A DNA stretch of 64,000 bases. Source: UBA995 sp035477115 (GTDB lineage Bacteria; Bacillota; Sulfobacillia; UBA995). The notes beneath the pieces are model-generated. The model did not search any database and was not told the DNA's origin. It worked only from the letters and a program-made list of their open reading frames with translations. Of this stretch, positions 41,537 through 48,999 are shown in pieces. Made by a program: the position numbers and the translations under genes. Where the stretch lies: positions 1 through 64,000 of the forward strand of contig DATIKW010000022.1 of NCBI GenBank assembly GCA_035477115.1, given 5' to 3'. Position 1 is the stretch's first letter. Each line of letters begins with the position of its first letter.

Positions 41537-42601
41537 ATGGAACTGGCAACGGGGACCGAACCGCGCCCCGAGTACCTCGCATTTGAGTTGGCCGGGGCCG
41601 CCCGTAAACTGGTCGAAGGCGTCATGCTCGTCCGTCCCGGGGAGAATGTGGCGATCACCGCCGACACCGCATCCGATTGGCGGGTGGTAGAGGCGGCCGC
41701 CGGAGCCGTCAAGGCTGCCGGCGGCATCGTCACCGTCCTCCTCTATGAGACCCGGCCGACGGCGGTGGTGGAGCCACCGGCCCCGGTGGCGGCGGCGGTC
41801 GCGCGGTCCGATGTCTGGATCGAGTTCGCCTATGCCTACGTGCTGCACACTCCCGCTTTCCGCGCCGCCATGGCTGCCGGGTCGAGGTACATCTGCCTGA
41901 CGGGCATGGACGTCGCTATGATGGTGAGTACGATCGGCAGGGTGGACTACCCCCGGCTGCTAGCGCTGGGCGAGACGCTCCGCGGGTTGGTGGAAGCGGC
42001 CGACGAGGTGCGGGTGTCCAGCCCCGCCGGCACCGACCTGACGGCCTACAACCGGGGACGAAAGGTCCGGCAATCCGGCAAGCTGGCCGACACCCGCGGC
42101 GAACCGATCATGCTGGGCGGCCAGGTATCCTGGTGCCCGGTGGAAGAGACCATCCAGGGACGGCTGGTGTTCGACGGGGCCCTGTGGCCTCCGGTGGAAC
42201 TCGGGCTGCTCCGGGAGCCGGTTGCCTTGACCCTGGAGAAGGGCGCGATCGTCGCCATCGAAGGCGGCAGCGAGGCGCGGACCTTCGAACGTTGGCTTCG
42301 AAGCTTCCGCGATGAGAAGATGCTCTGGCTCGCCCACTACTCGCTCGGCTTCAATCCCGGGGTGACCCGGCCCACCGGGCGGATCGTGGAGGACGAGCGG
42401 GTGTTCGGCTGCATCGAGATGGGCTTCGGGAGCCAGGGTGCCCAGATCCGGGGCAAGACCTGGTCCGCCGCATCGCACACCGACGGCGTGGTGCTCTCCC
42501 CGTCCATCTATCTCGACGGCATTCCCCTGGAAGTGGACGGGGCTTACGTACACCCGCAGGTCGTCGCCGCTTGCCGGGCACTGGCGCTGCCCGGGTACTA
42601 G
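41537..42601 (+). CDS. M29/NicX-like metalloprotein, closer to 2,5-dihydroxypyridine dioxygenase type
   Basis: A 354-residue relative of the preceding gene in which the M29 ligands have changed: the first Glu position reads Gln in GGQVSWCPVEE, the second Glu reads His in LAHYSLGFNPG, the M29 His is Glu in GCIEMGFGSQG, while His-x-Asp remains in SHTDGV. A His plus His-x-Asp set is what non-heme-iron NicX uses for ring opening of 2,5-dihydroxypyridine. So this protein may be an iron dioxygenase or a hydrolase with a mononuclear metal site. GGGAGG precedes the ATG. The pair thus shows both branches of one superfamily side by side. Confidence 0.75.
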   Translation: MELATGTEPRPEYLAFELAGAARKLVEGVMLVRPGENVAITADTASDWRVVEAAAGAVKAAGGIVTVLLYETRPTAVVEPPAPVAAAVARSDVWIEFAYAYVLHTPAFRAAMAAGSRYICLTGMDVAMMVSTIGRVDYPRLLALGETLRGLVEAADEVRVSSPAGTDLTAYNRGRKVRQSGKLADTRGEPIMLGGQVSWCPVEETIQGRLVFDGALWPPVELGLLREPVALTLEKGAIVAIEGGSEARTFERWLRSFRDEKMLWLAHYSLGFNPGVTRPTGRIVEDERVFGCIEMGFGSQGAQIRGKTWSAASHTDGVVLSPSIYLDGIPLEVDGAYVHPQVVAACRALALPGY

Positions 42602-42665
42602 CAGGAGGATGAGTAGGGCGCGCGGCGAAGGATCGGAGTAGGCCGAACCGGGGGAGGTAGGATGC

Positions 42666-42980
42666 ATGCCGGCGCAGAAGGGCTTCTTCGCTTCGCTGTT
42701 CGATCTCGAGTTCTCCGAACTGGTCACCCCGCGTATCATCAGGGTCGTCTTCATCGTTGGCCTTGTGTTCAGCGCCATCGCCTCGCTGATGTGGCTGTGG
42801 ACCATGCCGGCCTTGCACATGCCAGGTGGTGCGACCCTGCTAGCTCTCGCCTTCTCCGGTCTCTTCTTCCTGATAGGGGCGATCGCCCTCCGGATCTGGC
42901 TCGAGGTCATCATGGTGGTGTTCCGCATGGCCGATGACTTGCGGGCCATCCGGGCCTCGGGACAAGCGCCGAAGGAATAG
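42666..42980 (+). CDS. DUF4282-family small membrane protein
   Basis: This 104-residue protein begins KGFFASLFDLEFSELVTPRIIRVVFIVG, the family signature, followed by two hydrophobic helices (about 26-48 and 57-80) and a short charged C-terminal tail. DUF4282 proteins are small membrane proteins of unknown function. GGGGGAGG lies upstream of the ATG. It is the last gene of the OPT/racemase/peptidase run and may be unrelated to it. It ends 20 nt from the convergent radical SAM gene. Confidence 0.85.
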   Translation: MPAQKGFFASLFDLEFSELVTPRIIRVVFIVGLVFSAIASLMWLWTMPALHMPGGATLLALAFSGLFFLIGAIALRIWLEVIMVVFRMADDLRAIRASGQAPKE

Positions 42981-42999
42981 GTGAAGACTGCGCGGCGTT

Positions 43000-44109
43000 T
43001 CAAGTCGCAGGCGCCGCATCGAAGTCTTGCAGCCGCACCGGGAGGCAGCGCTGGCCCCAGTTGCCGGGGCTGGCCTCGAAGACGCCGGCACAGGGGACGC
43101 CGCAGTTCCAGCAGTTCCCCTTTGGCGTCAGGTTCCACTCGGCGATCGCGTGCCCCCGGCGGCCGATGAGGAGGGTGCCGCACCCGAGACAATAGGTGCT
43201 CTCGCCGCCGGGACCGCGCACGTTGCCGATGTACGCGTAGTGGACGCCGTTTGCCTGGGCGATCTCCCGTGCCCGGCGGAGAGTGGCCGGGGGAGTGGGC
43301 GCATGGTCCCGCAGCCTCCAGTCGGGGCGAAAGGCCGTGAAATGGATGGGCACCGCCGGGCCCAGTTGATCTACGACCCACCGGGTCATGGCGTCGACCT
43401 CCGCCGGCGCGTCGTTTTCGCCGGGTATGATCAGGTGGGTGATCTCGAGCCAGACATCGGTCGCCCGTTTCAGGTAGGTGAGCGTATCCAGCACCGGCTG
43501 GAGCCGTCCACCGCACAGCCGCCGGTAGAAGGCATTGTTGAAGCTCTTCAGGTCCACATTGGCCGCGTCCATGTGCCGGTAGAATTCGGCCCTCGGCTCG
43601 GGGCACACGTAGCCGGCGGTGACCGCCACGGTCCTGATCCCGAGCGCGCGGCAGGCCACGGCAACGTCGACGGCGTATTCGTGAAAGACCACCGGATCGT
43701 TGTACGTGAACGCGACACTACGGCAGCCCAGCGACCGCGCCGCGCGGGCGATCTGCTCGGGCGAGGCGGCATCGCCCCCGGCATGCTGGTCCCGCGATCG
43801 GGAGAGAGTCCAGTTCTGGCAGAAGCGGCAGGTCAAGTTGCAGCCGGCGGTGCCGAAGGAGAGCACGGACGTTCCCGGTAAGAAGTGATAGAGCGGCTTC
43901 TTCTCGATGGGATCGACGCAGAAACCGCTGGATCGGCCGTAGGTCGTCAGCACGACCTGGCTTTCCCGGCAGGCCCGGACGAAGCACAGCCCTCGCCGCC
44001 CCGCGCGCAGCCGGCAGCGGTGGGGGCAGAGATCGCACTGGATGCGGCCATCGGGCCTGGCATGCCAGTACTTGGCGGGCACCACGGGGCCGGTTGTCGC
44101 CTTGTCCAA
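43000..44109 (-). CDS. AmmeMemoRadiSam-system radical SAM enzyme
   Basis: A 369-residue radical SAM protein of the COG1180 (pyruvate-formate-lyase-activase-like) type. The cluster motif CNLTCRFCQNW (Cys-x3-Cys-x2-Cys) lies near residue 95. Extra Cys pairs occur at both ends: CDLCPHRCRLRAGRRGLC near the start and CLGCG...NCWNCGVPCAG near the end, likely auxiliary metal or cluster sites. SFNNAFYRRLCGG and ITHLIIPGEND match the AmmeMemoRadiSam subgroup. It is divergent from the Memo-like gene 56 nt away. The system is widespread in anaerobes; its product is unknown. Confidence 0.9.
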   Translation of the reverse strand: MDKATTGPVVPAKYWHARPDGRIQCDLCPHRCRLRAGRRGLCFVRACRESQVVLTTYGRSSGFCVDPIEKKPLYHFLPGTSVLSFGTAGCNLTCRFCQNWTLSRSRDQHAGGDAASPEQIARAARSLGCRSVAFTYNDPVVFHEYAVDVAVACRALGIRTVAVTAGYVCPEPRAEFYRHMDAANVDLKSFNNAFYRRLCGGRLQPVLDTLTYLKRATDVWLEITHLIIPGENDAPAEVDAMTRWVVDQLGPAVPIHFTAFRPDWRLRDHAPTPPATLRRAREIAQANGVHYAYIGNVRGPGGESTYCLGCGTLLIGRRGHAIAEWNLTPKGNCWNCGVPCAGVFEASPGNWGQRCLPVRLQDFDAAPAT

Positions 44110-44165
44110 ACGGCTTCCCTCCTCGGCCGGTACCGATGGCCTGGCGGGTGAAAGGCGGAGATGTC

Positions 44166-45041
44166 ATGCTTCAGGTACGGCCACCTGCCGTGGCGGGCAC
44201 GTTCTACCCCGCCGAACCGGACGCGTTGCGGGCCATGGTCGGGGAGTACCTGGCCGCTGCCCGGTTCCCCGGAGCGGCACCGATCGCCCTCATCGTCCCT
44301 CATGCGGGGTACGCATACTCCGCCGTCGTGGCGGCGGCCGCCTACGGACGGGTGGCCGCATGCGGTGCTGCCTTCCGGCGGGTGGTGCTGGTCGGCCCGG
44401 CCCACCGCGCCCCCGTGCGGGGCCTTGCGACCAGCAGCGCCCGGGCCTTCGCGACGCCCTTGGGCCTCGTGCCCGTCGATCACCCCGCCGTCACCTCGAT
44501 TCTATCGCTTCCCCGGGTCGCCGTCGACGACGCCGCTCATGCTCCCGAGCACAGCTTGGAGGTACAGCTACCGTTCCTTCAGACTGCTCTCGCCGACTTC
44601 AACCTCGTGCCCCTCCTGGTGGGCGACGCCACTCCCCGGGAGGTGCTCGAGGTGCTGGAGGCCTTGCGGGACGGACCGGAAACGCTAGTCGTCGTCAGCA
44701 CCGACCTCAGCCACCATCTGGACTATGAGGCGGCCAGGCGACTTGATCTGGCCACCTCCCGAGCCATCGAGGCCCTGCGACCCGAGGACATCCGGCCCCG
44801 TCAGGCCTGTGGGTGGACGGGACTGGTCGCTCTCCTCGAACTGGCCCGCCGGCACGAACTGCGGGTTGAGATGCTCGCGGTGAGGAACTCCGGCGACACG
44901 GGCGGGCCCCGGCACAAGGTCGTCGGCTACGGGGCGTACGCGGTTTACCCCGTCTCCGAGCCTCTGGCGCAGGTCGATCTCGAGTGCGGGCAGGGGGCCG
45001 ACCTCCTCGCCTTGGCCGGCCGACACTCTTGCTCGTACTGA
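44166..45041 (+). CDS. AmmeMemoRadiSam-system protein B (Memo-like)
   Basis: This 291-residue Memo-family protein shares its fold with extradiol dioxygenases. Seen: N-terminal VRPPAVAGTFYPAEPDALRAMV, the metal His in IVPHAGYAYSA, VLVGPAHRAPVRGLATSSA, the catalytic-type EHSLEVQLPFLQ and VSTDLSHHLDYEAA. These match human MEMO1 and bacterial homologues. ATG 44166 follows GGAG by about 5 nt; earlier in-frame starts overlap the divergent radical SAM gene. The C-terminal 25 residues extend past the usual family end. The third partner, AMMECR1, is absent from the window. Confidence 0.92.
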   Translation: MLQVRPPAVAGTFYPAEPDALRAMVGEYLAAARFPGAAPIALIVPHAGYAYSAVVAAAAYGRVAACGAAFRRVVLVGPAHRAPVRGLATSSARAFATPLGLVPVDHPAVTSILSLPRVAVDDAAHAPEHSLEVQLPFLQTALADFNLVPLLVGDATPREVLEVLEALRDGPETLVVVSTDLSHHLDYEAARRLDLATSRAIEALRPEDIRPRQACGWTGLVALLELARRHELRVEMLAVRNSGDTGGPRHKVVGYGAYAVYPVSEPLAQVDLECGQGADLLALAGRHSCSY

Positions 45042-45076
45042 TATGATAGGAGCATGAGAGTCCGGAGGTGCTAGTC

Positions 45077-45277
45077 ATGACCAGGCTGGAGGAACTCGAG
45101 AGGGCGGTGGCCTCCCTGACTGCCGAGGAATTCCGCGAGTTTCGGCGGTGGTTCCTGGAGAAAGATTGGGAGCAATGGGACAGGCAGCTTGAGGAAGACT
45201 CGAGCGCTGGTAAGCTTGACTTCCTTGTCCGGGAAGCGTCTGACGCCAGGAAACAGGGAAAACTCAGGGAACTATAA
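45077..45277 (+). CDS. Small antitoxin-like protein of a type II toxin-antitoxin pair
   Basis: This 66-residue, highly charged, helical protein reads TRLEELERAVASLTAEEFREFRRWFLEKDWEQWDRQ and ends ARKQGKLREL. Short proteins of this form are regularly encoded just ahead of RelE-type toxins and presumed to be their antitoxins. GGAGG lies 9 nt before the ATG. The downstream toxin frame overlaps the stop but is damaged, so this antitoxin may be an orphan. Confidence 0.75.
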   Translation: MTRLEELERAVASLTAEEFREFRRWFLEKDWEQWDRQLEEDSSAGKLDFLVREASDARKQGKLREL

Positions 45278-45483
45278 GGCACTGCACGACTCCGAGGTTT
45301 TGGGAGCAGTACAGGAACTTGCCTCGGGAGGTGCGGGACTTGGCTGACCGGAGTTTCCGCCTCCTTCAGCGCGACCCACGACATCCCTCCTTTCGCGCTT
45401 TGGCAGTCCCGGACGACGAGGACTTCCTATGGGTGTGGATCGGGACTCACGAGGAATATGATAGATTGATTCGACGGCTCTGA
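45274..45483 (+). pseudogene. Decayed RelE/ParE-type toxin with internal deletion
   Basis: The frame reads TTPRFWEQYRNLPREVRDLADRSFRLLQRDPRHPSF and then directly RALAVPDDEDFLWVWIGTHEEYDRLIRRL. In intact relatives the segment between HPS and RAL has about 17 more residues containing the F-K-x-V and S-V-R-x-G strands with the key Arg. Here they are missing in frame. No ATG, GTG or TTG is present at the expected start; an ATA at 45274 in the antitoxin stop region or a lost start is possible. The rest is well preserved, so the loss looks recent. It follows its antitoxin gene. A toxic product is unlikely. Confidence 0.7.
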
Positions 45484-45583
45484 GCGCTGGAGGTGGCATC
45501 TCCTCAGGGAACGAACTCGCTCCGGCAATACGGGCGGCCGCGACAGAGGGGCGTCGGCAAGGGGCCTACGTGGTTGCATCCCA

Positions 45584-47098
45584 TTATGGTCCACCAGGCC
45601 GCAGGTCCAGGTGATCGGCCACCCGCTGCCTGGCGGCGTTGTAGGTTGCGCGCGCGGCGGCCCGCGCCTCCCAGAGACTGTCATGGGTAGTCTGCGACCA
45701 GGCGAGGGGCTCGAGGGATGCGGTGAGGAGGTAGGCTGCATAGGCGTAGTCCGCCCGAAGGAGCTGGGAGTAGAGGAACACCAGTTCCTGGATTTCCGCG
45801 TAACGGGCATGATATGAGAGCACGATACTGCCTAGCTGGGAGAACCGGTTGCGCACTCCTACCAGCAGGTTGGTCTTGATCGGACCCCATCCCGCCTGGA
45901 TGGCCTGATCGAAAAGAGACTGCGCTTGCTGCCACTCACTCCACCACGCGTACTCTTCCGTGTAGTAACTCAGCCAGTCGTCTTGAAGGTCATACTCAGC
46001 TTCTTGCAGCAGCCAGTAGTAGCGGTCGGCCGGCACGGCAAAGCCGAAATTCCCACCCGGCACCGCCATCGTATTCACCCCGATCCACTCGCCGCGCAGG
46101 TTGACGAGGGGGCCGCCGCTATTCCCCGGGGCGATCGCGGCGGCATGCTGAATGACATTGATGTCGGGGATCCATGCTCCCTGCGAGGCCGACATCTCGC
46201 GTATGGCCCCCACAATGCCGTGGGTGACCGTCCGGTGGAGACCCAGCGGATCGCCAAACGCCAAGACCTCGTCGCCGACGGCAACGGCGCCCAGGTAGCG
46301 GTGATGGTGGATGAAGGGGAAACGTAGCTGAAAAGGGACATCCAGAGTCAGTATTGCCAAATCCGTATGGTTATCGATCTTGAGGATGGTAGCAGGGAAC
46401 TGCTGGTCGTCGAAGGTCGTGACGGCGATCCACTGGCTCCCTCGCACGACGTGCGCGTTGGTGAGCACCCACCCGTCAGAGGAGACGAAGAAGCCGCTGC
46501 CGTTACCCCGGTGAGTCTTCACCGACACCACTGCCGGCTGGACGAGCGCGATCACTTCCCGGATAGACAGCAAAGCCGGTTCGGAAGCGGCTACTCTTGT
46601 CGGCACCCCCGGGAGCCGGCCTGGCGGCCCGATCAGCACAGCGCGGTGTATCGGGTCCCAGCCGACTTCGAACCCGAAGGCCTCGGCCACGAAGCGTGCC
46701 GGCAGGGTCATACGCCCGGGCGGGACGATCAGCGGCGTCACGTCCATCATTCGCTGGACATCATTGACCACGATGAGCGGAGAGCCCGCCCGCAGTCTCA
46801 CCGATACCGCACCCATGCTGAGCGTTACGGTCTGCGTGGCGGCGTCCCATATGATGCCTTCCTCGGATATGCCCAGCGAGTAGGCCAGGAATCGGACCGG
46901 GACGAAGGTCCGGCCTTCGCGGATAAAGGGAGGGGCGTCCGCCTGCTCGGGAACGCCGTCAACCACGTACGTGAGGTAGTCAGCCACGAAAACGACCTTG
47001 CGCTCGGGGGCTGGGGTGACGAAAGCTGCAGCACTCGTGGACCATAGCAGGATCGCCATCCCGAGCAGAATCGCCGCCACTCGATGTACTCGCAGCAC
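45584..47098 (-). CDS. Secreted trypsin-like (HtrA-type) serine protease with N-terminal stalk domain
   Basis: A 504-residue exported protein. The signal peptide covers about residues 1-26 (ILLGMAILLWSTSAAAF). A copper-amine-oxidase-N-like stalk domain follows with PFIREGRTFVPVRFLAYSLG and RMTLPARFVAEAFGFEVGWD (about 50-160). Next is the chymotrypsin-fold protease: His in LTNAHVV, Asp in DNHTDLAIL, Ser in PGNSGGPLV. Instead of the PDZ domain of HtrA there is a helical C-terminal region of about 130 residues rich in Tyr, Trp and Gln. The start is a GTG with GGAGGAA upstream. The stalk probably anchors it to the cell wall, with the protease facing outside. A palindrome lies in its promoter region. 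Confidence 0.92.
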   Translation of the reverse strand: MLRVHRVAAILLGMAILLWSTSAAAFVTPAPERKVVFVADYLTYVVDGVPEQADAPPFIREGRTFVPVRFLAYSLGISEEGIIWDAATQTVTLSMGAVSVRLRAGSPLIVVNDVQRMMDVTPLIVPPGRMTLPARFVAEAFGFEVGWDPIHRAVLIGPPGRLPGVPTRVAASEPALLSIREVIALVQPAVVSVKTHRGNGSGFFVSSDGWVLTNAHVVRGSQWIAVTTFDDQQFPATILKIDNHTDLAILTLDVPFQLRFPFIHHHRYLGAVAVGDEVLAFGDPLGLHRTVTHGIVGAIREMSASQGAWIPDINVIQHAAAIAPGNSGGPLVNLRGEWIGVNTMAVPGGNFGFAVPADRYYWLLQEAEYDLQDDWLSYYTEEYAWWSEWQQAQSLFDQAIQAGWGPIKTNLLVGVRNRFSQLGSIVLSYHARYAEIQELVFLYSQLLRADYAYAAYLLTASLEPLAWSQTTHDSLWEARAAARATYNAARQRVADHLDLRPGGP

Positions 47099-47170
47099 TG
47101 GGATTCCTCCTCGCGCCAGTCCTGATCCCGGGCTTCGCCCGTCCTCACCGGTTCGATACGGACCAATTAC

Positions 47171-47203
47171 ATCATATCGCCATAGTCCGACATATGCTGT
47201 CGG
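47171..47203 (-). promoter_or_regulatory. Putative promoter (-10 TATGAT) and palindrome upstream of the stalk protease
   Basis: TATGAT on the minus strand (complement of 47171-47176) with no good -35. At the -35 position a perfect inverted repeat is found: CCGACA (47187-47192), TATGC, TGTCGG (47198-47203). A regulated promoter that relies on an activator or repressor site is plausible. Confidence 0.4.
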
Positions 47204-47633
47204 TCCGACGGGGGGAGGGGAGGAATATCTCGGAGCGCGGTGGGGTGAAGGGAGGCTGTCAACCTGGTGCCTGTACTTGTGCGGCCATACGGCGATTTCG
47301 GGGGGTGTGTTCGGAGGATGCGGCGCTTGTGCTCATGACCCGTCGAGGAGCCCAACGTGCAACACCAGCGGAATGCAGCTGCTAGTTATCCCTGTACATT
47401 TCATTCCTGTAGCCAACCTTCACCGTTGGGACGACCAGTGGCAGCTGTTCAGCCCGTCGCGGCAGACGCCCCGGGCGAGCCATAGTCTCAGTCTCTTGGC
47501 GTTGGCCTGCAATTCAGCATTCCCGGGCGTCATGTCTGGGCAGACTCCCGGCCTTATTGCTCTGCTTGGAAGGTTCTGCTCCTCCGGCAAGCGAAACATT
47601 CATGCGAGTCGCCGTCGCGGGAGGGAGATGCCC
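47204..47633. other. 430-bp region without a supported gene
   Basis: The stretch is less GC-rich than its surroundings, with stops in all likely frames. It holds no recognisable RNA, terminator or repeat. Its end carries the GGGAGG ribosome binding site (47619-47624) of the next gene. A decayed gene is possible, but I cannot identify one. Confidence 0.5.
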
Positions 47634-48773
47634 ATGCGCATTGCCGTGCTCGGGGGGGCGGGCGACATCGGCCGTGCCGCGGTCCGGTTCATGCTGGCGA
47701 TGCCCGGCGTACACCGGGTGACGGTGGCGGATATCCGGATCGACAAGGCAGCCGAGGTCGTCCGCGATCAGGGCGACGGCCGAGCGGTGGCTGCCCCCAT
47801 CGACATCGCTGATCGGCCGCGACTGATCGAACTGATGCGGGAGCACGACGTGACCCTGGGTGCAGCCGGGCCCTTCTACCGTTTCGAGGAGGGGGTCGTC
47901 CGGGCGGCGGTGGAGGCGGGGGCGGCATACGTCAGCGTGTGCGACGACCACGACGCCACGGAAACGGTCTTGGCGCTTGACGGGCCGGCCCGCGAGCGTA
48001 AGGCGCGGATCCTGGTGGGTGCCGGGTGGACGCCCGGCCTGTCCAACTCACTCGCCAAGCGGGCCGCGGAAAGCATGGACCGGGTCGACGCCATCCGGAT
48101 TGCCTGGGCGGGAGCGTCGGCCGATGCGCCCGGTCACGCGGTGTTACTGCACACATTGCACATCTTCGCCGGCACCGTCCCGTCTTTCCGAGGCGGGCGC
48201 CTGGTCAGGGTCGCGGCCGGCGGCGAGCCGGAACTGGTTCGCTTCCCTCCGCCCGTCGGAACGGTCCGCGTCTTCACCGTGGGCCATCCCGAGCCGATTA
48301 CCGTGCCGGTTCACATCGGCAGGGGCATCCAGGAGTGTCACTTGAAGGGCGGTCTCAAGGAACCCGTGCTAACAACGTTGGCCGTGGCGATATCGCGCCT
48401 GGGCCTGATCGCCACCCCGGCCCGACAACGCCGGGTGGCCGCGCTGATCAAGCCTGCCTTGCCTCTGCTGGAACGCCTCGGTCCTCGATCAACCCCTTGC
48501 TCGGCCATACGAGTGGACGTGAGCGGGACCCGGGCGGGGACTCCGGCCCGCGAGTCGTGGGGTGCCGCCGACCGGATGGCCATCCTGACCGCCTTGCCGG
48601 CCGCCCTCATCACCCACCGCCTGGGACAGGGCATCATCACCCGGCTCGGGGTGTATCCGCCCGAGGCCGATGGCGCGGTGGATCCCCGCTGGCTGTGCCA
48701 GGCCGCCTCTGAACGCGGCCTGGCCATCATCAACATGGGTGGAGAACAGGCGCATGGGGACCATCACCGTTGA
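47634..48773 (+). CDS. Saccharopine dehydrogenase-family (LysDH-like) protein
   Basis: A 379-residue Rossmann-fold protein: MRIAVLGGAGDIGRAAVRFML, ADIRIDKAAEVV at the second strand, GAAGPFYRFEEGVVRAAVEAGAAYVSVCDDHDATETVLALDG, and GAGWTPGLSNSLAKRA, the family's conserved middle. The second half has the C-terminal dehydrogenase domain. Members act on saccharopine, lysine, carboxynorspermidine or unknown amino acids. ATG 47634 lies 9 nt after GGGAGG; ATG 47628 is too close to it. The 3' end overlaps the MoaD-like gene by 20 nt, so it belongs to the second AOR module. In that context it may act on an imino or amino acid, but the substrate is unknown. Confidence 0.85.
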   Translation: MRIAVLGGAGDIGRAAVRFMLAMPGVHRVTVADIRIDKAAEVVRDQGDGRAVAAPIDIADRPRLIELMREHDVTLGAAGPFYRFEEGVVRAAVEAGAAYVSVCDDHDATETVLALDGPARERKARILVGAGWTPGLSNSLAKRAAESMDRVDAIRIAWAGASADAPGHAVLLHTLHIFAGTVPSFRGGRLVRVAAGGEPELVRFPPPVGTVRVFTVGHPEPITVPVHIGRGIQECHLKGGLKEPVLTTLAVAISRLGLIATPARQRRVAALIKPALPLLERLGPRSTPCSAIRVDVSGTRAGTPARESWGAADRMAILTALPAALITHRLGQGIITRLGVYPPEADGAVDPRWLCQAASERGLAIINMGGEQAHGDHHR

Positions 48774-48999
48774 GGTGAGCTACGCGGGCTACGTCGCCCG
48801 GCTGGCCGGCGCGGCGACCGAACGGATCGAGCTGCCCGGCGGCGCGACTCTGCAGACCGTACTCGAACATGTGACGAAGCGGTGCCAACTGACCCCGGCC
48901 CAGGCCCGCCAGCTATACCTGCGCGTGGAGGGCGGGATGAGGACGGCGTTGCTCGACGGCGACCGGGTACTGGTGGGCGTGCTGATCGGAGGGGGATGA
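48754..48999 (+). CDS. MoaD/ThiS-family sulfur-carrier protein (second copy)
   Basis: An 81-residue beta-grasp protein: TITVEVSYAGYVARLAG at the start, then an ALLDGDRVLVGVLIGGG end. The C-terminal Gly-Gly-Gly is compatible with activation at the terminal Gly. It differs clearly from the copy at 18.3 kb. The start lies inside the end of the previous gene and the stop overlaps the iron-alcohol dehydrogenase start as ATGA, so the module is tightly coupled. It is presumed to supply sulfur for the pterin cofactor of the AOR two genes downstream. Confidence 0.82.
   Translation: MGTITVEVSYAGYVARLAGAATERIELPGGATLQTVLEHVTKRCQLTPAQARQLYLRVEGGMRTALLDGDRVLVGVLIGGG

Noticed and set aside
47194..47385. 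Short 63-residue frame in the non-coding gap before the second AOR module
   Set aside because: No conserved features; it is more likely chance.
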